Shown: positions 1 to 5,985 of the stretch, piece by piece
Position numbering within the stretch: position 1 is the first letter of the stretch
Layout of the letters: each line of letters begins with the position of its first letter
From: Nanobdellota archaeon
GTDB lineage: Archaea > Nanobdellota > Nanobdellia > Pacearchaeales > GW2011-AR1
DNA: 7,868 nucleotides
Assembly (NCBI GenBank): GCA_018830685.1
Contig: JAHJRR010000065.1
Span: forward strand, 1 to 7,868
Reading direction: 5' to 3'
The notes under the pieces: model-generated
Database searches by the model: none
What the model saw: only the letters and a program-made list of their open reading frames with translations
Told to the model about the DNA's origin: nothing
Position numbers and translations under genes: made by a program

Positions 1-238
1 AAAAAATAAATAATCGTGTCTCAGTAAATAAAAATTAACTTGTATGATTTTACCACATTAACTTTCTTCATCAGCGAAGAAAACTTGACAGAGTCTGTTT
101 TCTGAGTCAACCCACTCGAGAGGCGACCAACGAGTGCAAAATTCAAGATAATGAAAATCTTGTTCGGCTCACCACCGCCTAAAGGCAGTGGATTTCTTTT
201 TCAATTAAGAAATCTTGATGAGAAATTACCGTGCGCAC
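1..238 (-). ncRNA. Probable structured non-coding RNA, family not recognised
   Basis: Read on the minus strand, this stretch is a chain of inverted repeats with almost no spacers. In plus coordinates the arms are 191-198/207-214 (8 bp, perfect), 173-180/183-190, 144-149/157-162 (6 bp), 113-118/131-136 (6 bp), 85-92/101-110 (8 bp plus a two-base bulge) and 60-69/76-85. A short helix, 168-172 with 218-222, would close the first two hairpins into a three-way junction. Two helices contain positions that pair as G-U only in the minus-strand RNA and would be C-A mismatches in plus RNA, which favours minus transcription. A TATA-like box at 258-266 predicts a start near 235-240, and T-rich minus-strand runs near 32-36 and 1-6 could end the transcript. 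I looked for landmarks of RNase P RNA, SRP RNA, 5S rRNA and tRNA and did not find them. It could instead be a structured leader of a gene left of the window. The structure is seen in the sequence; the RNA-gene call is inferred. Confidence 0.55.
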
Positions 239-376
239 AAAACCACCTCAATACAAATATTTAAAAAATAAAATTCCTTGAAAAAAGTATTATGGAGAGC
301 AAAATTGCTGGCTTAGAAAAGTCTGATTGTATTCCTAATATCCAATAAAGATACTTGTAGTTTTCATTCTAGATAC
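239..376. other. Intergenic stretch before the glutamate 5-kinase
   Basis: This stretch holds the putative minus promoter and the unresolved 5' end of the plus-strand kinase. The kinase frame is open from 317 but contains no ATG, GTG or TTG before 605. An ATG at 292 sits about 26 bases after a TATA-like patch (261-272), but it is in another frame and stops at 348 after 18 codons. This layout would fit a single-base frameshift or sequence error. No other feature is visible here. Confidence 0.4.
257..269 (-). promoter_or_regulatory. TATA-like box for the minus-strand structured RNA
   Basis: On the minus strand this reads TTTTTAAATATTTG, a good archaeal TATA element. Counting about 26 bases downstream puts the transcription start near 236, just before the hairpin chain begins. 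The same AT-rich patch could also serve plus-strand transcription, so direction is not certain. Confidence 0.45.
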
Positions 377-1111
377 ATTCTCAATCGATATAAAAAGATA
401 ATTGTAAAGGTTGGCACGAGTACAATTTTTGATTCCGATAAAAATGAGGTAAAAGAAAAATTTATTTTAGAACTAGCAAGAGATATTGCAAGACTGAGAG
501 ATAAAAAAAAGGAAATAATTATAGTTTCTTCAGGAGCTGTTGGTTGCGGCAAAAATATAATTAAGGAGTATGGGGGAATTGGAACAAAACAGGCACAAGC
601 AGCAGTGGGACAGATATTGCTCCTTGAAAAATATAGCAAATTTTTCAGGAAATTTAATCTTAAAATAGCACAGTTTCTTTTAACATCAAGAGAATTGAGA
701 GAGAAAGAAAGTCTTGAAAATATCAAGAACACATACAACAGAGTAAAAAATCATGCAATCACAATTGTTAATGAAAATGATGTAGTTTCAATAAAAGAAT
801 TAAGTTTTGGGGATAATGATGGTCTTGCCAAAGAATTAATGATTGCATTAGACTTTGATACATTAGTCTTCCTAACAAAGAAAGGCCAACTAATCAGGAA
901 CGGGAAAAAATTAACTAAAACAAAATTTTACCAAGAAAAAGATTATGATAATTTAAAAGTTGAAACTGGCGGTTCCGGCGGGTTAAAATCAAAACTGGAT
1001 TGCGCTAAATTTTTAACAAGCCATAATAGAAAAGTATTCCTTGGAAAATGTTCAGATGGTCTTCTTAATATAATCTCTGACAAAAACAAAAGAACAGAAT
1101 TCTTAAGGTAA
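377..1111 (+). CDS. proB: Glutamate 5-kinase (amino acid kinase fold), start codon unclear
   Basis: Phosphorylates the gamma-carboxyl of L-glutamate with ATP, the first step from glutamate to proline, in the cytoplasm. Counting from 377 (244 residues, the size of a kinase domain alone, with no PUA domain), the family motifs appear in order: KVGTST (11-16), SSGAVG (51-56), QAAVGQ (about 74-79), VNEND (131-135), FGDND (144-148) and ETGGSGGLKSK (196-206). They correspond to the phosphate-binding lysine, glutamate-binding acidic residues and the second catalytic lysine of glutamate 5-kinases. The VNEND/FGDND pair distinguishes it from isopentenyl phosphate kinase and other members of the fold. 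The GTG at 605 cannot be the true start, because it would delete the ATP-binding half. In-frame choices upstream are only rare codons (ATT at 377, for example) or a frameshift from the ATG at 292. No proA or proC lies in the window. It ends two bases from the convergent DHH gene. Function is fairly sure; start and integrity are not. Confidence 0.78.
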   Translation: MLNRYKKIIVKVGTSTIFDSDKNEVKEKFILELARDIARLRDKKKEIIIVSSGAVGCGKNIIKEYGGIGTKQAQAAVGQILLLEKYSKFFRKFNLKIAQFLLTSRELREKESLENIKNTYNRVKNHAITIVNENDVVSIKELSFGDNDGLAKELMIALDFDTLVFLTKKGQLIRNGKKLTKTKFYQEKDYDNLKVETGGSGGLKSKLDCAKFLTSHNRKVFLGKCSDGLLNIISDKNKRTEFLR

Positions 1112-1113
1112 AA

Positions 1114-2154
1114 TCATCCAATCAATTCTTCCAACCTCTCCCTAAACCTCTCAACATCTTTAGAATTTATCTGACCCCCGATAGCATTTTCATGTCCACC
1201 TCCACGTGCTCCCTCAATATCTTTTATCGCACGTGCAAAAATATCCCTAACCCCTTTACCCCTCATGGAAATATTAACTTTAGAACCTTTATTGTACAAA
1301 ACAACAACAATCTTATCTTTAAACAGATAACTCAATTCATTTGAAATATCACTGCTAATACTTAAGTCACCGCCATACGGAAAAAAGATCATCCTCCCCT
1401 CCCCTACAAAAGAAATCGATTTCTTAAGAAGCCTCTTATATTTTGAATCAACCTGCTTGTAACGATAATACATCGTCTGATTTCCAGAACTCTCTTCAAG
1501 AACCTCATACGGACTACTTGCCGCCAAAAAAAACCGAATCATATTCATAACATTAGTGGTCCTATCCTTCAGCCCAAAGTTGATTATTTTCGCAATTTTT
1601 CCTATCTGTGATTTATAATAAATATCAAAAGAATCGCTCGAGGAAAGAGCCAGATCAGGATACTTTTTCTCAAAATCAGAATATTCTGGAGGAACAAATC
1701 TGTCAGAGATACATCCAGCAACTAAAATCCACAAATCTTCAGTCTTATTTGCTATCTGATAACAAAGTGCTGTAACAGGCTCATCGCTCTTCGATTCATT
1801 AAACAACGGATTATAGTAATAAACAAAATCAGGAACATCTTCTTTATCAATCATATGATGATCAATCCATACAACATTGACTCCAGACTTTTCTGCTAAA
1901 TCAAAAAATTCCTTTGAGATAACCGGCTTATCCAAAAAGAAAATATAATCCGCCTTGAACTCAACAACTTTCTTGAAATACTCTTCAGCAACATCTGGAA
2001 ATGATTTTATCGGAACACCCTTACCACGACCAAGATATCTCTGAAGCAACAAAAAAGAACAAACCCCATCAGCATCATTATCAAAGAAGAAGATTGGATT
2101 TTGTGCTCTTTGAAGATGTTCGCGAATTTCAGAAACTTGTTTTTTAGTCAACAT
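1114..2154 (-). CDS. DHH/DHHA1 family phosphoesterase (RecJ/oligoribonuclease-like)
   Basis: A 346-residue protein with the complete DHH architecture. The N-terminal DHH domain carries DNDADG (25-30, motif I), an aspartate at 75 in IFFLDKP (motif II), IDHH (97-100, motif III) and GCISD (147-151, motif IV). These acidic and histidine residues bind the catalytic manganese ions. The C-terminal DHHA1 domain has GARGGGHENAIGG (315-327), the glycine-histidine substrate-recognition motif. Members cleave phosphodiester bonds in single-stranded DNA, short RNAs or cyclic dinucleotides. The short form seen here, without an OB domain, is common among archaeal RecJ-like and NrnA-like proteins, and sequence alone does not fix the substrate. 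The start is the ATG at 2154, with a TATA-like box 26 bases upstream, implying a leaderless message. It stands alone on its strand, convergent with the glutamate 5-kinase. The family is certain; the exact substrate is unknown. Confidence 0.9.
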   Translation of the reverse strand: MLTKKQVSEIREHLQRAQNPIFFFDNDADGVCSFLLLQRYLGRGKGVPIKSFPDVAEEYFKKVVEFKADYIFFLDKPVISKEFFDLAEKSGVNVVWIDHHMIDKEDVPDFVYYYNPLFNESKSDEPVTALCYQIANKTEDLWILVAGCISDRFVPPEYSDFEKKYPDLALSSSDSFDIYYKSQIGKIAKIINFGLKDRTTNVMNMIRFFLAASSPYEVLEESSGNQTMYYRYKQVDSKYKRLLKKSISFVGEGRMIFFPYGGDLSISSDISNELSYLFKDKIVVVLYNKGSKVNISMRGKGVRDIFARAIKDIEGARGGGHENAIGGQINSKDVERFRERLEELIG

Positions 2155-2300
2155 GATTTTAAAAACAGGAGGAGGTATTAAAAGATTCCGACAGCTCTGT
2201 GCAGAGAAATGTTAGGTAGAATACTCATGTTAAAAAACTTCTTAGATATAAATGAACTTGCATGGCTTCATCAATTAATTCTAGCGAAGCGTTTTGCAAA
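2155..2300. other. Intergenic region between the orphan pair and the DHH gene
   Basis: Besides the DHH promoter this holds a small inverted repeat (CTCTG/CAGAG at about 2195-2206) and a pair of GCTTC/GAAGC arms around 2266-2290, just past the stop of the 276-residue gene, which could be part of its 3' end. No tRNA or credible ORF was found. Confidence 0.3.
2176..2184 (-). promoter_or_regulatory. TATA-like box for the DHH phosphoesterase
   Basis: The minus strand reads CTTTTAATA, centred about 26 bases upstream of the ATG at 2154. That is the position expected for a leaderless archaeal transcript. No Shine-Dalgarno sequence precedes the ATG on the minus strand. Confidence 0.5.
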
Positions 2301-3131
2301 TCAATCCTCTTCATTACTTTCATCACGCGTTAAATAAGACCACCTCAGATTATCATAAAAATCCATTAATTCTTTAATATCTTCATCTCCTTCTGAAAGA
2401 GAATATTTTAGTTTAGTGGCTTCCCCTAATTTTTCACTATTTACTAAGTCAATATACTTACAAAATAATTCACTCTTTCTCTCACCCTCTCCATACTCCC
2501 ATTCAGTTTCGCCTAATTCTCTCAATGCTTCCTCTTCAGTAATCTCCCCTGCCATAGATTGAAACATTATCCTTGCCCTATTTTCTAGATTTTCATCCCC
2601 CTGTCCTAATGTCCAAGATTCAGCCCACCACCTAGCCACTCCCTCTATCCCCTCTTCTTTTTTTATTTTTCTAACTGTTGTCTCCAATAATTTTAACTTA
2701 GAATCCACATTTATTTTGGAAATTCTGAACGCATTAAAGATAAAAAACAAAGGTTCTTCTAATTTTTCATCTTCATTTAATGAGTATTCTAAAAAAGATT
2801 TTGTTTCCTCAGCGTTCACTCCGTACTTATGTATAACTGAAATATATTGTTGTGCAAAACCAAAGATTTTACTTAACGACTCTTCATCATTTTCTATTAA
2901 ACCTTTAGCTAAAAATTTACAGTTTTTAGAATGTTCTGCATTATAAGATAAAAATAACCCTACATCTGGACTATTTTCTCCTTCTTTCCTAATGGTATTA
3001 ATATAATCTTTTGTTAAACCCAAGGTTGCCTTAGCAGCATCAAAATTTCCAGTACCTTTTAGTTTATATTCTTGTCCATAAGTATTTTCAATATGTATGT
3101 TTGTTAATTTCTCTATTAAATTTTCTGGCAT
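2301..3131 (-). CDS. Hypothetical protein, alpha-helical, with an internal repeat
   Basis: I do not recognise a family for this 276-residue protein. It is rich in Glu, Lys, Leu and Ser, looks largely helical and soluble, and has no signal peptide or membrane segment. Two similar segments lie 53 residues apart: LGLTKDYINTIRKEG followed by GLFLSY (37-63), and FGFAQQYISVIHKYG followed by KSFLEY (90-116). This suggests a tandem helical repeat of roughly 50 residues, possibly TPR/HEAT-like, although no diagnostic motif is visible. A Trp-rich patch (VARWWAESWTLGQG, 165-178) and an acidic C-terminus (DESNEED) follow. The ATG lies one base after the stop of the 196-residue gene, so the two are almost certainly co-transcribed and translationally coupled. 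Its DNA is visibly poorer in G+C than the flanking enzyme genes. Function is unknown; it may be lineage-specific or acquired. Confidence 0.75.
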   Translation of the reverse strand: MPENLIEKLTNIHIENTYGQEYKLKGTGNFDAAKATLGLTKDYINTIRKEGENSPDVGLFLSYNAEHSKNCKFLAKGLIENDEESLSKIFGFAQQYISVIHKYGVNAEETKSFLEYSLNEDEKLEEPLFFIFNAFRISKINVDSKLKLLETTVRKIKKEEGIEGVARWWAESWTLGQGDENLENRARIMFQSMAGEITEEEALRELGETEWEYGEGERKSELFCKYIDLVNSEKLGEATKLKYSLSEGDEDIKELMDFYDNLRWSYLTRDESNEED

Positions 3132-3132
3132 T

Positions 3133-3723
3133 TTATAATCTATCTTTTCCTTTTTTAATAAGTTCTATGATATTATCTGCTATAATTTTTGGATTCCAAA
3201 GTTTTCCATCTAAAGATTCTAGATTTTTTGCTCCTTCACAAACAAAAGGAGGATGGTCCTTGCCCTCAATAATACAACTTTCTGCGACAGTTCTACCATC
3301 TAAGTATCCGTTTCCACCATAAAAAATCCAATCGCCATTATAATAAATATTTACCCATTCACAGTTCTTAGTCTCTTCATTTTCTTTACTGAATTCGTAT
3401 GTGAAGTTCCACGGAATCCTAATTCCTGTTCGTTTAAAAATTAAGTTGCGATCATGTGATAACTCTCTTTGAGTTTCACTTAATTTCTCTGAACCAAAAA
3501 GGAAAACCAATAATCTTTCTTCAGGCGTCTTTAATTTACTCTCTCCATGAACAACTTTACCATACTGGTTTCTTAAATTTCCCAATCCTAACATTTCGTC
3601 AATCTCATCATCTTCTCTAGCAAATTCTTCTAATTGCTCACGATAAATTCTTTTGCTAAGGTTAATTCCAACTTCAGGAAGTCTTTTTTCCAATTCTGTT
3701 TCCAAGGGCAGTCTATTTCTCAT
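3133..3723 (-). CDS. Hypothetical protein, first gene of the coupled orphan pair
   Basis: A 196-residue protein with no family I can name. The N-terminal third is charged and helical (LETELEKRLPEVG, then REQLEEFAREDDEIDEML). The middle holds a hydrophobic helix-like stretch, RLLVFLFGSEKL (70-81). The C-terminal part is rich in Trp, Tyr and Gly (VNIYYNGDWIFYGGNGYLDG, 124-143), suggesting a small beta domain, and includes DHPPFVCEGAKNLESLDGK (156-174). There are three Cys (121, 150, 162) but no paired CxxC metal site, and no signal peptide or membrane helix. The ATG at 3723 follows a purine-rich AGAGGGAA that may act as a ribosome-binding site. It lies 46 bases after the deoxyhypusine synthase stop on the same strand, so it may be read through from that operon or use its own weak promoter. 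Only the tight coupling to the 276-residue partner hints at a shared role. Confidence 0.75.
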   Translation of the reverse strand: MRNRLPLETELEKRLPEVGINLSKRIYREQLEEFAREDDEIDEMLGLGNLRNQYGKVVHGESKLKTPEERLLVFLFGSEKLSETQRELSHDRNLIFKRTGIRIPWNFTYEFSKENEETKNCEWVNIYYNGDWIFYGGNGYLDGRTVAESCIIEGKDHPPFVCEGAKNLESLDGKLWNPKIIADNIIELIKKGKDRL

Positions 3724-3743
3724 TTCCCTCTACTATAAAAACA

Positions 3744-3753
3744 CTTTATTAAT
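3744..3753 (-). promoter_or_regulatory. Weak TATA-like box before the orphan pair
   Basis: The minus strand reads ATTAATAAAG, centred about 26 bases upstream of the ATG at 3723. The TTTTTATA at about 3735-3742 is too close to the start for a standard leaderless promoter. Weak evidence, because upstream transcription from the dys operon could also supply these genes. Confidence 0.3.
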
Positions 3754-3769
3754 CTTTCTCAACTCTCCT

Positions 3770-4681
3770 TCACTCCGCCCCCGCAAGAATCAACGGCAAA
3801 GCAATCGTCGCGTCGCAATTAACATCGACAAACTCGGCATCGTTTTCCATTTTCCCCCAACTAATTCCTTCCTTCAAAGGCGCTCCCGAACTCCCACCCG
3901 GCTCCGCCCTATCCGTCGTTATCTGAATGCCATACTGAGCCCCTTTTGAAAACTGCAAACTCTGCTGAATAAAATTCTTGGGAACTCCTCCACCAACATA
4001 AATAATTCCTCTTTTCTTAGCCGTCCAAGAAATATCAATTATCTCTTTCATATCTTCAAACGCATCTATAAATATTTTCTTCCCCGCAGACTTCCTTCCC
4101 CAAATCATCAAACCAATCCCAGAATCTGCAAGTGCAGGACAAAACAAAGGAATCTTCTTCTCATAACATTTCTTAAGTATGCAATCTTCGGCCGTCCCAG
4201 GACAAATCTCTCCCAATTTCCACAAAAATTCTTTTATGGTCTTACACTCTTTCAAACCATCCCAGTTCTCTTCAAAAAAATCCTCCATCTTCTCATAAAC
4301 ATTATTTGGCATAGCAACATTGTAAATCCTATCAACTCCTTTTTTATTCAACGCCTCATCATCAAAAATCCCCTTCTTCAAATCAACAAAGAAATGATTA
4401 AATCCAAGAGCTTCAACTAAATCATGAGTCAGCGTTGCACCAGTGCAAACAAAAACATCTGTAAAATCAAGAATATCTAAAAGAACATACTTCATTCCTG
4501 CAGGAACCATCGCCCCCGCCTGCCCAAAAAATACCTTACAATCCTTGTCCATCTTCATCTTTTTCAAAATTTCCGAAGCCCTTGAAACATTCCTTGCTCC
4601 AAAACCAACATCCCCCATCCCTGCAACCAATTCGGAAACCTTCATTCCTTTCTCCAACTTCAATCCCTTAACTTTTTTCAT
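3770..4681 (-). CDS. dys: Deoxyhypusine synthase family protein
   Basis: Deoxyhypusine synthase uses NAD and spermidine to transfer a 4-aminobutyl group onto one lysine of translation factor aIF5A, the first step of hypusine formation. The 303-residue protein is full length for archaeal members and begins in typical fashion (MKKVKGLKLEKGMKVSELV). Visible landmarks are CTGATLTHD (79-87) in the NAD-binding region, CPALADSGIG (181-190), GGGVPKN (230-236), and ITTDRAEPGGSSGAP leading to EGISWGK (271-277). The lysine of SWGK (277) matches the residue that forms the covalent aminobutyl-enzyme intermediate in the human enzyme. The start codon overlaps the stop of the SpeD-like gene (ATGA), so the two form a coupled polyamine operon. 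Some members of this family make homospermidine from putrescine instead of acting on aIF5A, and sequence inspection alone cannot exclude that. Family assignment is secure. Confidence 0.92.
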   Translation of the reverse strand: MKKVKGLKLEKGMKVSELVAGMGDVGFGARNVSRASEILKKMKMDKDCKVFFGQAGAMVPAGMKYVLLDILDFTDVFVCTGATLTHDLVEALGFNHFFVDLKKGIFDDEALNKKGVDRIYNVAMPNNVYEKMEDFFEENWDGLKECKTIKEFLWKLGEICPGTAEDCILKKCYEKKIPLFCPALADSGIGLMIWGRKSAGKKIFIDAFEDMKEIIDISWTAKKRGIIYVGGGVPKNFIQQSLQFSKGAQYGIQITTDRAEPGGSSGAPLKEGISWGKMENDAEFVDVNCDATIALPLILAGAE

Positions 4682-5022
4682 TTTCTCATAATTGTCTTTG
4701 CCTTTAATTTGCCTGCCACAAAATAGGTCTTAGAAAATTTTTCGGCGGTTCTCTCATCAAAATTCTTGCAGGAGAAAATATCAATGAAAACTTTAAATTC
4801 ATATTCGTCAAGATGAACAACAATGTTGCTTGTTTCAATCAACTGAATAGCAGTATAGCCTCTTAAATTTCCCTTTCCATATTTTCTGATAAAAGGTTCT
4901 CCACAAGCATTCATTTTTATTACTTTACAAAGCTCTCTGCAAAACCGAGCCAAAGCTATCTTATCTCTCACCAAATCCTTATCACATTCATGCAAATCAA
5001 TTATAGTTAATTGTCCTTCCAT
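4678..5022 (-). CDS. speD: Divergent SpeD-family pyruvoyl decarboxylase (AdoMet or Arg/Orn decarboxylase)
   Basis: A 114-residue protein the size of short prokaryotic AdoMet decarboxylases, which cleave themselves at a serine to create a pyruvoyl cofactor. The family pattern ESHxxIH...DIFTC is recognisable as TSNIVVH (64-70) and DIFSC (81-85). Spacing is exact: Ser65, His70 and Cys85 match the pyruvoyl serine (63), processing histidine (68) and catalytic cysteine (83) of the Thermotoga enzyme, numbered from memory. The positions I recall as gripping the adenosine there (Phe49, Trp70, Glu72) fall on Gly51, Asp72 and Tyr74, so AdoMet may not be the substrate. SpeD homologues changed into arginine or ornithine decarboxylases are known from archaea and bacteria. 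The ATG at 5022 was chosen because family homology begins there. The frame stays open to 5166 from a TTG, but that extension is not SpeD-like. The stop overlaps the start of the deoxyhypusine synthase gene (ATGA), implying translational coupling. Confidence 0.82.
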   Translation of the reverse strand: MEGQLTIIDLHECDKDLVRDKIALARFCRELCKVIKMNACGEPFIRKYGKGNLRGYTAIQLIETSNIVVHLDEYEFKVFIDIFSCKNFDERTAEKFSKTYFVAGKLKAKTIMRK

Positions 5023-5043
5023 TTTGATAAAATTAGAGAACAG

Positions 5044-5054
5044 AGTAAAAACTA
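5044..5054 (-). promoter_or_regulatory. TATA-like box for the speD-dys operon
   Basis: The minus strand reads GTTTTTACT, centred about 27 bases upstream of the ATG at 5022, consistent with a leaderless start. A second, better-looking TATA element lies further upstream (5126-5137), so the operon may have two starts. Confidence 0.4.
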
Positions 5055-5105
5055 ACGAAAAAAAATTGGAATCGCAAGACTTTCTGATACAAACTCTCTG
5101 TCCAT
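5052..5105 (-). CDS. Possible 17-residue upstream ORF before speD
   Basis: On the minus strand an ATG at 5105 opens a frame of 17 codons (MDREFVSESLAIPIFFR) ending in TAG at 5052, thirty bases before the speD start. It is not in the same frame as the upstream extension of speD. A TATA-like GAATTTAAAAAC at 5126-5137 is centred 26 bases before it, as for a leaderless message. A short ORF of this size is easily produced by chance, and there is no homology support. It is listed because its promoter spacing is right and it sits directly before a polyamine gene. Low confidence. Confidence 0.2.
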   Translation of the reverse strand: MDREFVSESLAIPIFFR

Positions 5106-5125
5106 AACAAAAAACAGTCAAACCT

Positions 5126-5137
5126 GTTTTTAAATTC
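5126..5137 (-). promoter_or_regulatory. Second TATA-like box upstream of speD
   Basis: The minus strand reads GAATTTAAAAAC, an archaeal TATA-type element. Its predicted start near 5105 would give the speD-dys message a leader of about 80 bases and begin at the ATG of the 17-codon ORF. Confidence 0.35.
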
Positions 5138-5166
5138 TCCTGTTTCAACAAAGCCAGACACAACAA

Positions 5167-5175
5167 AATTTAAAA
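5167..5175 (+). promoter_or_regulatory. TATA box of the glycosyltransferase gene
   Basis: AATTTAAAAG, preceded by ACAAA as a possible BRE-like element, is centred about 27 bases upstream of the ATG at 5198. This is a textbook spacing for a leaderless archaeal transcript. The 175-base divergent region between speD and this gene carries promoters in both directions. Confidence 0.55.
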
Positions 5176-5197
5176 GTCTACGTAAAATCCATTTTTA

Positions 5198-5944
5198 ATG
5201 GAAATTTCAAATATCCTAAAAAGAAAAGGAAAATTGAAAAATCTTCTATTACATGACACAACTCTTTGTGCAATCGTCCGAGATGAAATGATAAATCCGG
5301 CAGGGGGAATAGAAGATTTCATAGAATCCACTGTGCCTTTTGTTGAAGAAGCAATTGTATTAGACACCGGTTCTGTAGACGGAACAAAAGGAAAATTAAA
5401 AGAGCTTCGGGGAAATCATTCAAACTTAAAAGTAATGCATCATGAATTTGAAGGTTATTCCAAATCAAGAAATAGGTCAATGGAACCAACAAAGACAAGA
5501 TACATACTCGTCCTTGACGCCGACGAGAGATTAGAAAAAAAAGATTTTATGGAAATAAATGATACTCTTGATTTATATTCAGAAAAGGAAATGACGTTAA
5601 GTTTCTTTTTTACACAAGTATATCCTAATTTAATACTCAGAAATACAAGAGACGGACACAAAATAAGACTATTCAGCAAGGAACTGGAACCTATCTTCAA
5701 AAAAGATATATGGGAATACGTGGAATTTCAAAAAAGAAAAGACAATTCTTACTTTAATTATACTTCAATAAATATAAAACATTTCCTTCCAGAGAAATCA
5801 GAATATAGATTAAAGGAAAGAGAATGGTATGATCCCTTGGAATCTCAAGGAGAACTTACTAAATTTACTAAATCTCCTGCCGAATGCCCTTCATTCCTTA
5901 AATGGAAACAACCAAATCCCCAAAGAGAAAAGTATAGAGATTAA
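5198..5944 (+). CDS. Family 2 glycosyltransferase
   Basis: A 248-residue GT-A fold glycosyltransferase, transferring a sugar from a nucleotide-sugar donor to a cell-surface glycan or lipid acceptor. The GT2 landmarks are in order: a first beta strand LCAIVRDE (23-30), the nucleotide-binding DTGSVDGT (56-63), SKSRNRSM (88-95), and LDADER (106-111), whose DAD is the metal-binding DxD-type motif. RLFSKELEPIFKKDIWEYVE (157-176) resembles the acceptor-side segment of the LPS glucosyltransferase (WaaE/KdtX-like) branch. There is no membrane anchor or signal peptide, so it is probably cytoplasmic or loosely membrane-bound. The C-terminus is short and rich in Lys, Glu and Pro. The ATG at 5198 is supported by its TATA box 27 bases upstream. 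It is not grouped with other sugar genes here, so donor and acceptor cannot be inferred. Confidence 0.88.
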   Translation: MEISNILKRKGKLKNLLLHDTTLCAIVRDEMINPAGGIEDFIESTVPFVEEAIVLDTGSVDGTKGKLKELRGNHSNLKVMHHEFEGYSKSRNRSMEPTKTRYILVLDADERLEKKDFMEINDTLDLYSEKEMTLSFFFTQVYPNLILRNTRDGHKIRLFSKELEPIFKKDIWEYVEFQKRKDNSYFNYTSINIKHFLPEKSEYRLKEREWYDPLESQGELTKFTKSPAECPSFLKWKQPNPQREKYRD

Positions 5945-5985
5945 CTCTCTTAAGTATATTAAAAAGTATAGCATCCAACATCATA

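Noticed and set aside
21..71. A 16-codon minus-strand ORF (MKKVNVVKSYKLIFIY)
   Set aside because: It lies within the hairpin chain, has no ribosome-binding site, and is short enough to be chance.
1..80. Box C/D sRNA (CTGATGA and CTGA on the minus strand)
   Set aside because: The C box deviates from RUGAUGA, no C'/D' pair is seen between the boxes, and the terminal stem is poor.
231..238. Palindrome GTGCGCAC as a regulator site
   Set aside because: A single 8-base palindrome at the predicted transcription start with no second copy in the window is not enough to call an operator.
1..240. Transposon (TnpB omega-RNA/IS605 right end) because of the GCC/GGC hairpin at 172-191
   Set aside because: No tnpB or tnpA coding sequence adjoins it in the window, and the multi-hairpin chain is longer than a simple element end.
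1..240. RNase P RNA or SRP RNA
   Set aside because: The conserved RNase P core segments and the SRP helix 8 motif (GGAAG...AGCAG) are not present on either strand.
605..1111. A 168-residue kinase ORF starting at GTG 605
   Set aside because: The in-frame sequence upstream encodes the conserved N-terminal half of glutamate 5-kinase, so this GTG is internal (the V of AAVGQ).
2168..2176. GGAGGAGG on the plus strand as a Shine-Dalgarno site for a small gene
   Set aside because: No ATG, GTG or TTG with a useful open frame follows at the proper distance; the patch lies between the DHH TATA box and its ATG on the other strand.
4678..5166. A 162-residue version of the SpeD-like protein starting at TTG 5166
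   Set aside because: The first 48 residues do not resemble SpeD, overlap the promoter region, and make the protein longer than its family; ATG 5022 fits the family and the TATA spacing.
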